A program made the position numbers and the translations under genes. 6,956 nucleotides of DNA from Treponema sp. (GTDB lineage Bacteria > Spirochaetota > Spirochaetia > Treponematales > Breznakiellaceae). Shown here piece by piece: positions 1 to 4,869 of this stretch (within the stretch, counting starts at the first letter, position 1; each line of letters begins with the position of its first letter). The notes under the pieces are model-generated. The model worked only from the letters and a program-made list of their open reading frames with translations. It was not told the DNA's origin and did no database searches. The DNA is taken from NCBI GenBank assembly GCA_031274565.1, contig JAISPY010000171.1:1-6956 (forward strand), given 5' to 3'.

Positions 1-251
1 AGCCTCGTTATCTGGTTGTTACACGGTATTTCCCTCACGTTCAGGATGTTTTCCGCGTTCTTCCGCTGGTTTCCCCGGTCTAGCGAATCCTGATAGCTCA
101 GCATTGACAGATGCTGGAAGAAAAACAGCCCGAAGGCGCTCTTTACCGCGTCGGCGAATTCATAGGTCAAATTGAAACCTTCCCGCCGCTTCCATATCGG
201 GTTTTCCCCGACCCGCTTTCCTGTTTCCTCAAACCGGCACAGTTCCGCCGC
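1..251 (-). CDS. Transposase N-terminal fragment, DDE type (ISNCY/IS4-like), partial, possibly degenerate
   Basis: An open minus-strand frame runs from just after a TGA at 254-252 and leaves the window at position 1, giving 83 codons. The readable part includes NLTYEFADAVKSAFGLFFFQ, then HLSMLSYQDSLDR, then ILNVREIPCNNQIT. The pattern of an 'ADA.KSAF..FFFQ' hydrophobic helix followed by 'IP..NQI' matches what I recall of the N-terminus of ISNCY-like transposases, which act on the ends of their own insertion sequence; the catalytic DDE residues would lie beyond the left edge. There is no ATG near the beginning of the frame: the first in-frame ATG is at 104-102, inside the conserved helix. A TTG at 170-168, preceded by GGGAAGG about six bases away, is the best conventional start. 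Alternatively the N-terminus has been frameshifted and the gene is a remnant. The family name rests on memory of the motif, so it is moderate; that the frame is protein-coding is more secure. Confidence 0.5.
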
Positions 252-277
252 TCATATTCCCCTGCTCATGGGGACAT

Positions 278-306
278 TTTATCAGATATTTTTGTAAAAG
301 TAAAAT
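278..306 (+). promoter_or_regulatory. Candidate recQ promoter
   Basis: A TAAAAT hexamer at 301-306 matches the sigma-70 -10 consensus at five of six positions. It lies 17 bases after TTTATC (278-283), which matches the -35 consensus at only three of six. It sits in the gap between the divergent transposase fragment and the recQ ATG at 366 and would give a leader of about 50 bases. The -35 is weak, so this is a suggestion only. Confidence 0.3.
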
Positions 307-365
307 CGCTGTGCCTGGGCTATGCCCTCTTCTCCCTTTTCCCTGGAGGATGTATACTCAGCGTA

Positions 366-2204
366 ATGGAAAAGGATATACATCGCATCCTCAAGACCTA
401 TTTTGGATTTACCCAATTCCGGCGAGGACAGGAGGAGGTCATCACCGCCCTCCTTTCAGGACGGGATGTCTTAGCGGTGATGCCCACCGGGGCAGGGAAG
501 TCCCTCTGTTACCAGGTGCCCGCCCTGATGCTGAAAGGGCTTACGCTGGTCATTTCTCCTTTGATTTCCCTCATGAAGGATCAGGTGAACGCTCTCCAGG
601 ATGGGGATATCCCCGGGGCCTATCTGAACAGTTCCCTTACGCTCGGGGAATACCACGAGACCATAAGCCGTGCGGTGCGGGGAGCCTATAAGATCCTCTA
701 CATCGCCCCGGAGGGACTCAAACGGGATGACATACGCCATCTGGGGGATCAGGTGGGCATAGCTATGGTGGTGATTGACGAGGCGCACTGTATTTCCCAG
801 TGGGGCCATGATTTCCGTCCCAGCTATCTTTTAATCAGCGAATTTATTCAGGCCCTTGCCGAACGGCCCCTCACCGCGGCCTTTACCGCCACGGCTACGG
901 ACACGGTAAAAAACGACATCCTCCGCATCTTACCGATGGAAAACCCCTATGTGCTCACCACGGGCTTTGACCGGGAGAACCTCTATTTTGCGGTGCAAAC
1001 TCTTCCCCGGTCCCGGGATAAGACACAGGCGCTGCTTGAGTACCTCAAAAGTCATCCAGACAAGAGCGGTATTCTCTACTGTTCCACCCGGAAAACCGTG
1101 GAAGAACTCTGCGATACCCTTAAGGATGCGGGGTATGCAGCGACTCGGTATCATGCGGGTCTGGATGACCAGGAACGACAGCACAATCAGGATGATTTTA
1201 TCTATGATAGGAAGTCCCTCATGGTGGCCACCAACGCCTTTGGCATGGGGATCGACAAGTCCAATGTATCTTTTGTGATTCATTACAACCTGCCCAAGAA
1301 CATTGAAAGTTATTACCAGGAAGCGGGTCGGGCAGGCCGGGATGGGGGGCCTGCGGATTGCATCCTCTTTTACAGCCCCCAGGATATACGGATCAACACC
1401 TTCCTCATCACCACTCCCCAGCATGATGAGCCGCTGCGGGATCCCGCCATAGTCAGCCATAACCTGGAACTGCTTAAAGCCATAACCTACTATGCCACTG
1501 CCACGGATTGCCTGCGCGCCCGGTTGCTTGCCTATTTTGGGGATGCGCCGCCCCACTACTGCGGGAACTGTTCTAACTGCACCACCCGGTTTGAGTCTAT
1601 GGATATACGTCTTCCGGCGCAGAAGATCATTTCCTGTGTGTACCGCCTTGAACAGCGGGGTAAGCGTTTTGGTAAGACCATGGTCATTGATATACTCCGG
1701 GGAAGCAAAAACCAGAAACTCCTGAGCCAGGGCCTGGATACCCTCAGCACGTATGGCATCATGGCGGATATGGATGTCCACCGTATCAGGACCATCCTGG
1801 ATTATCTCGTCTCCCAGGAATACCTGGCTCTGGAAGGGGATACGTATCCGGTGCTCTGTCCCGCTTCCCGGTCCGGAGAGATCATCTTTGAGCAGAAGCC
1901 CCTCTCCATGATGCTGGAGAAAGCAAGGCCCCCGCATACCACCGCGCCGGTTACGAGCGCGGCGTTTGATGAGGAGCTTTTTGCTAAACTGAAGGCCTTG
2001 CGGGACCAACTGGCCCAGGAAGCCCGGATGCCTGCGTATATTATCTTTTCTGACGCCACGCTGCGGGATATGTGCCGGAAAAAGCCCCTGACCCGGGAAC
2101 AATTTCTCACGGTTTCCGGGGTAGGACAGGTAAAGATGGAAAAGTACGGCCCGGTTTTCACGACCCTCATACGGAAACATTGTGCTCAAGTGAGCGTGCA
2201 CTGA
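366..2204 (+). CDS. recQ: ATP-dependent DNA helicase RecQ, full length
   Basis: A 612-residue RecQ, close to the E. coli length of about 610. RecQ is a 3'-5' DNA helicase that works in the cytoplasm in RecF-type recombination and repair. Visible in order: the aromatic 'motif 0' YFGFTQFRRGQ (12-22), Walker A MPTGAGKS (39-46), motif Ia ISPLISLMKDQ (63-73), the DEAH box (138-141) followed by CISQWGHDFR, TATA motif III (174-177), motif V NAFGMGIDK (290-298), and motif VI QEAGRAGRDG with its arginine fingers (318-327). Zinc-binding cysteines are C382, C399, C402 and C405. A winged-helix RQC region (about 410-515) and a C-terminal HRDC domain (about 534-606) follow. The open frame extends back to 111, but those 85 extra residues overlap the opposite-strand transposase frame and look non-protein-like; the ATG at 366 begins exactly at the family's normal N-terminus. 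GGAGGA at 345-350 lies 15 bases from this ATG, longer than usual. The gene converges on the VWA gene; the 81-base gap has a 5-bp GC hairpin (2216-2231) without a T tract. Confidence 0.96.
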   Translation: MEKDIHRILKTYFGFTQFRRGQEEVITALLSGRDVLAVMPTGAGKSLCYQVPALMLKGLTLVISPLISLMKDQVNALQDGDIPGAYLNSSLTLGEYHETISRAVRGAYKILYIAPEGLKRDDIRHLGDQVGIAMVVIDEAHCISQWGHDFRPSYLLISEFIQALAERPLTAAFTATATDTVKNDILRILPMENPYVLTTGFDRENLYFAVQTLPRSRDKTQALLEYLKSHPDKSGILYCSTRKTVEELCDTLKDAGYAATRYHAGLDDQERQHNQDDFIYDRKSLMVATNAFGMGIDKSNVSFVIHYNLPKNIESYYQEAGRAGRDGGPADCILFYSPQDIRINTFLITTPQHDEPLRDPAIVSHNLELLKAITYYATATDCLRARLLAYFGDAPPHYCGNCSNCTTRFESMDIRLPAQKIISCVYRLEQRGKRFGKTMVIDILRGSKNQKLLSQGLDTLSTYGIMADMDVHRIRTILDYLVSQEYLALEGDTYPVLCPASRSGEIIFEQKPLSMMLEKARPPHTTAPVTSAAFDEELFAKLKALRDQLAQEARMPAYIIFSDATLRDMCRKKPLTREQFLTVSGVGQVKMEKYGPVFTTLIRKHCAQVSVH

Positions 2205-2285
2205 TTCGGCTGGTACGCCTTGGGGGAGGCGCATACCCGCGGCGCAGTATGCTCAGCGCACTTTCCATCCCGCAGGGGTATCCGG

Positions 2286-3452
2286 CTACTGGGGGAGGAT
2301 GATCGCGTGTATCTTGATGTGCTTTTCAGCGGCAGCCTGAAATACCAGGTCCTTGTGTATCTTCCCCTTAGGCCGCGGATGGGGCGGGGCGTCCCCAATG
2401 AGGATGATGATCTTCGCTTCTGCTTCCCAGGAAAACCCGGTTATCCCCTCGTACAGGGCCTCGTACACCGCTTCGGGAATATCCCCTCCTTCGCCAACCT
2501 GAACCGCTTGTAAGGATTTTTTAAAAGTTTCTATATCTCGAGTAAAGGGAATGCGCTTGGTGAGATAGAGCGACCGGGTATAATCTTCATACAGCACCAT
2601 GCCCACCCGAAATGCGGAGAATTCCGCAGCCATTCCCTGCAGCAGCGTCGGGACCGAACGTTTAATCGCCGTAATATCATTCCGCATACTGCCGGTGGTA
2701 TCCAGGCAGATGACCACATCCAGGGCTTTCCGCCGTTCTTTTTCCAGGATCCCGCGAATCTTATCAACAATATCCTCCGGTTCCCGGGACCAGAGCAGAT
2801 CCCCCTGGGTGGTGGTAATGATTTCCGCAAAGGCATTGATCGTCTCCCGCATATAGTTTCGGTCCGGAGGGCCTTCCAGGGGCTTTTGGACGACCTCCAG
2901 AATGAAGGGATTATCCAGGAACTCCCCGCGGTAATCCGCATAGGGCAGGGCAAAGCTGCGGATGTTGAAATAGGTCCCATCCTGTACATAAATTTCCCCA
3001 TGCCGGGTGTATTCGTAGCCGTAATAGAGGATATAGGGAATATAGATATGAAAGACTTCCCCCAATTCAGGATGGTTTTCCGGTGTGGAATCAATGAGGG
3101 ACCAGACCCGGCTCGTCTTGGTGATGGGAACCTCGTTGATGAGCCTGATTTCGTCGCCGTTCACCGGATTCCAGTCCGGGGTACGGTAGGCATAGTTCGG
3201 TTCCCGCAGGGCCGGATCCCGGGTGGTTTCGGTGAGCAGCACCGAGGCGATCCCCGGTTTTTTCCGTATAAACAGGTGAAATCCCCCATCCGCCCCCTGT
3301 TCGATCCGGAGGTCCTCCTGGGTTATGGATAAATCCCGATTGCGGAGGAAGGTTTCAGGGAGGGCTGGCCGGTCCAGGGGTGTATCCTGACCATACCCCT
3401 GAGCGCCCGCCAGGGCCAGGGAGACCAGCACGAAAGCTCCAAGGTTACGCAT
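2286..3452 (-). CDS. Exported von Willebrand factor type A (VWA) domain protein
   Basis: A 388-residue protein. Residues 1-17 form a signal peptide: a positively charged start (MR), a hydrophobic core FVLVSLALAGA, and an AGA cleavage site before Q18; the protein should be exported to the periplasm or surface. Residues about 25-240 are a region I do not recognise, rich in aromatic residues around 134-162. Residues about 244-388 are a VWA domain: VVICLDTTGSM supplies the MIDAS metal site (D251, T253, S255), GEGGDIPEA (320-328) the middle loop, and IIILIGDAPPH (348-358) the third loop with D354. VWA domains with an intact MIDAS usually bind a protein or peptide ligand through a divalent metal; the ligand here is unknown. 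No MoxR-type ATPase or other VWA partner is in the window. The ATG at 3452 gives the best signal peptide but has no good Shine-Dalgarno sequence; a GTG at codon 8 has GGAG five bases ahead but would remove the charged n-region. Stop is TAG. Confidence 0.9.
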   Translation of the reverse strand: MRNLGAFVLVSLALAGAQGYGQDTPLDRPALPETFLRNRDLSITQEDLRIEQGADGGFHLFIRKKPGIASVLLTETTRDPALREPNYAYRTPDWNPVNGDEIRLINEVPITKTSRVWSLIDSTPENHPELGEVFHIYIPYILYYGYEYTRHGEIYVQDGTYFNIRSFALPYADYRGEFLDNPFILEVVQKPLEGPPDRNYMRETINAFAEIITTTQGDLLWSREPEDIVDKIRGILEKERRKALDVVICLDTTGSMRNDITAIKRSVPTLLQGMAAEFSAFRVGMVLYEDYTRSLYLTKRIPFTRDIETFKKSLQAVQVGEGGDIPEAVYEALYEGITGFSWEAEAKIIILIGDAPPHPRPKGKIHKDLVFQAAAEKHIKIHAIILPQ

Positions 3453-3458
3453 ACTCTA

Positions 3459-3486
3459 CTTATCGGAGGCGATTTCAAAAGGTCAA
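3459..3486 (-). promoter_or_regulatory. Candidate promoter of the VWA gene
   Basis: Reading the minus strand, TTGACC (3486-3481) matches the -35 consensus at five of six positions. After a 16-base spacer, GATAAG (3464-3459) matches the -10 consensus at four of six. The -10 ends only six bases before the ATG, so transcription would begin at or next to the start codon and the message would be nearly leaderless. This fits the absence of a Shine-Dalgarno sequence before that ATG. The -35 lies in the loop of the inverted repeat at 3472-3496. Confidence 0.35.
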
Positions 3487-3496
3487 ATTTTGAAAT
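3472..3496. repeat. Perfect 9-bp inverted repeat, possible operator
   Basis: ATTTCAAAA (3472-3480) and TTTTGAAAT (3488-3496) are exact reverse complements separated by seven bases, GGTCAAA. The arms are AT-rich in a GC-rich surrounding. The repeat covers the candidate -35 of the VWA gene, a common place for a repressor-binding dyad. It is not followed by a T tract in either direction, so an operator is more likely than a terminator. No regulator gene in the window can be matched to it. Confidence 0.45.
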
Positions 3497-3530
3497 GGGC
3501 TCATGGGATAACCGAGTAGCCCTGGTAAGG

Positions 3531-3779
3531 CTTAGGAGTAGCCGCTAGCCCGACAGGGCGAGGGCACATAACAATTTTTGTCCACGAATTACACGGATTA
3601 AGAAGGAATCGCGCGCTAAAATCCGTTACATCCGCGTAATCGGTGGATTTTTTATCATTATACCCGCTCATTTTTGCGAATTAAGCCCTGTGGTCATTCC
3701 CTAATTCGCGTTAATTCGCGTCATTCGCGGACTCTTTTGTTTATATGCGCCGGCCCTGGCTAGCCCTACCTAGGTTAAG
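3531..3779. repeat. MITE-like element of about 250 bp with imperfect inverted ends
   Basis: The two halves of this non-coding stretch are imperfect reverse complements in the same order from outside inward. CTTAGG at 3531-3536 pairs with the region of CCTAGG/TTAAG at 3769-3779. GCTAGCC (3544-3550) pairs exactly with GGCTAGC (3758-3764). GGCACATA (3563-3570) matches TATGCGCC (3744-3751) at seven of eight positions. The 22 bases at 3580-3601 match the complement of 3711-3732 at 18 positions. Inside, 3581-3598 can alternatively pair with 3630-3647 (15 of 18), which is followed by six Ts, and 3676-3684 pairs exactly with 3711-3719. No substantial reading frame is seen in it. Collinear inverted ends without coding capacity suggest a miniature inverted-repeat transposable element or another dispersed palindromic repeat. 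The exact ends and any target-site duplication are not clear, and whether it is multicopy cannot be judged from one window. Confidence 0.5.
3701..3730. repeat. Three tandem 10-nt units
   Basis: Three consecutive decamers, CTAATTCGCG, TTAATTCGCG and TCATTCGCGG, form the inner right arm of the larger inverted element. A degenerate version with similar words (ATCCGTTAC, ATCCGCGTAA) occurs at 3620-3640, and complementary words occur at 3581-3600. The 10-nt period is close to one helical turn of DNA. Confidence 0.55.
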
Positions 3780-3794
3780 TTTGCTAGGATGCAG

Positions 3795-3927
3795 TATACT
3801 ATGAGCCAATCGGCGATCCTGGTTGGGACAGGATGAGTACCAAAAGATATACCACGGTAATGCTGGAACCGTACCAGGAGGAAGACCGTGGAATGAGGAA
3901 TATGAAACCGGCCAAACGGTCCCGGTT
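3795..3927 (+). promoter_or_regulatory. Candidate -10 and structured 5' leader of the HD gene
   Basis: TATACT at 3795-3800 matches the -10 consensus at five of six positions, but no convincing -35 lies at the right distance. Downstream are three possible hairpins. The first is ATCCTG/CAGGAT (3816-3821 with 3829-3834). The second is CCACGGT/ACCGTGG (3852-3858 with 3885-3891), with a nested CTGG/CCAG (3863-3866 with 3874-3877). The third is AACCGG/CCGGTT (3906-3911 with 3922-3927). The stems are perfect, but short ones arise easily in GC-rich DNA. I tried to read a c-di-GMP riboswitch here and did not find its conserved core. The stretch may be a regulatory leader or simply spacer. Confidence 0.28.
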
Positions 3928-3957
3928 ACCGGCGGGGAAGGGATGCTGCACTGCTAG

Positions 3958-3963
3958 AGGAGG
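3958..3963 (+). promoter_or_regulatory. Strong ribosome binding site for the HD gene
   Basis: AGGAGG precedes two adjacent ATG codons at 3967 and 3970. The distances are three and six bases, so the second ATG is the better-spaced start and the protein may begin one residue later than annotated. Confidence 0.7.
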
Positions 3964-3966
3964 AAG

Positions 3967-4785
3967 ATGATGCGTTCACCAAAAGAAATAGCCTTAGATA
4001 CTAAACTCATGGATATGCTCAAGGGTTTAAACCTTTCAGGAAAGGCCCTCAGCGCCGGGAAGTGTATTATTGAAGACCAGGAAGTCCAGGCTATCCAAGA
4101 ATATGCCAATACGGTTTCCATCAAACGGCTGGGTTATAATGATCATGGGCCGGTACACATGCGTACCGTGGCGCTCAACGGGCTTATCATGTTGGATCTG
4201 CTCCGGGAAGCGAAGATTAAAACCAGCCTGGAAACGGAAGAATGTGGAAGCTTCGAGGACAGCCTCATCGGGGTCCTCATGGCCGCGTTTCTCCACGATA
4301 TTGGCATGTCCCTGAGCCGTCAGGACCATGAAATCCACAGCGCGTATATGGCATACCCTATCTTGGATAGGCTCTTACGGCAGGTGTATGCCGGAGATAT
4401 CCAGAAACAGGTTACGGTCCGCTCCTTGGCCCTGGAAGGCATCAGCGGACATATGGGCAACCGGGTCATTCATTCTTTGGAAGCGGGGATCCTGCTCGTC
4501 GCCGATGGCTGTGACATGACCAAGGGCCGGGCGCGGATTCCCATGGCCCTCTCAGGCTCGCCCAAGGTGGGGGACATCCATAAATACTCCGCCAATTCCA
4601 TCGAAGAAGTCCGCATTTCCCAGGGACAGGAGCAGTCTATCCGCATTGAGATAGCCATGTCCAGTGAAGTGGGCCTGTTCCAGGTGGAAGAGGTGCTCTT
4701 GGGGAAGATCGCGGCCAGTACCGTTAAGAAATACATTGAATTGTACGCTATCGTCCAGGGGGGAGAACCCAAACGGTACTTATGA
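3967..4785 (+). CDS. HD-superfamily metal-dependent phosphohydrolase, substrate unknown
   Basis: A 272-residue soluble protein with no signal peptide or membrane segment. It carries the HD-superfamily signature: H60 and H64 in NDHGPVHMRTV, the HD pair H110-D111 in AFLHDIGMSLSR, further histidines H121 and H124, H162 in ISGHMG, and a distal aspartate D180 in VADGCDMTKGRARIP. These residues usually hold one or two metal ions and hydrolyse phosphate esters such as nucleotides or nucleotide second messengers. The 'VAD..DMT.GRARIP' ending resembles a conserved group of predicted HD hydrolases (I believe COG3294), but I cannot name a substrate. It is not an HD-GYP protein, lacking GYP, and has no synthetase domain like RelA/SpoT. 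The C-terminal 75 residues (about 200-272) look like a small alpha/beta domain. It starts after a long non-coding leader and is followed 84 bases later by glgX in the same direction. A weak hairpin with five Ts (4796-4817) in that gap is unlikely to separate them fully. Confidence 0.9.
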   Translation: MMRSPKEIALDTKLMDMLKGLNLSGKALSAGKCIIEDQEVQAIQEYANTVSIKRLGYNDHGPVHMRTVALNGLIMLDLLREAKIKTSLETEECGSFEDSLIGVLMAAFLHDIGMSLSRQDHEIHSAYMAYPILDRLLRQVYAGDIQKQVTVRSLALEGISGHMGNRVIHSLEAGILLVADGCDMTKGRARIPMALSGSPKVGDIHKYSANSIEEVRISQGQEQSIRIEIAMSSEVGLFQVEEVLLGKIAASTVKKYIELYAIVQGGEPKRYL

Positions 4786-4855
4786 TAAGCGCCGCGCCTG
4801 CAGTGATGAGGCTTTTTCCTATTGCCCCCTCAAAACGCGGCTGCTCATGGTGGAT

Positions 4856-4862
4856 AAGGAGG
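4856..4862 (+). promoter_or_regulatory. Strong ribosome binding site for glgX
   Basis: AAGGAGG lies seven bases before the ATG at 4870, the ideal distance. It fixes that start, which also begins exactly where the family's N-terminal domain should. No obvious promoter is seen in the 84 bases after the HD gene stop, which favours co-transcription. Confidence 0.75.
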
Positions 4863-4869
4863 TGTGCTT

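Noticed and set aside
111..365. Upstream extension of the recQ frame by 85 residues
   Set aside because: It overlaps the opposite-strand transposase frame, is not helicase-like, and the family's N-terminus begins at the ATG at 366.
930..2234. 434-codon minus-strand frame opposite recQ
   Set aside because: Its composition is that of an antisense shadow of a GC-rich gene, it has no recognisable domain, and recQ on the other strand is complete with every motif.
2205..2285. Bidirectional terminator between recQ and the VWA gene
   Set aside because: A CGCCT/AGGCG hairpin (2216-2231) and a looser pairing of ATACCC with GGGTAT exist, but no T tract follows on either strand.
2886..3332. 148-codon plus-strand frame opposite the VWA gene
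   Set aside because: Antisense shadow of a gene with a signal peptide and a full VWA domain; no family features of its own.
3531..3780. Integron attC site in the intergenic element
   Set aside because: GTTAAGT at 3774-3780 fits the GTTRRRY core, but no matching RYYYAAC core is found at the other end and no cassette gene lies next to it.
3780..3966. c-di-GMP riboswitch before the HD gene
   Set aside because: The conserved core and tetraloop-receptor sequences of that class are not present.
4796..4817. Intrinsic terminator between the HD gene and glgX
   Set aside because: The stem is only four base pairs (GCCT/AGGC) with a nine-base loop before five Ts; too weak to call.
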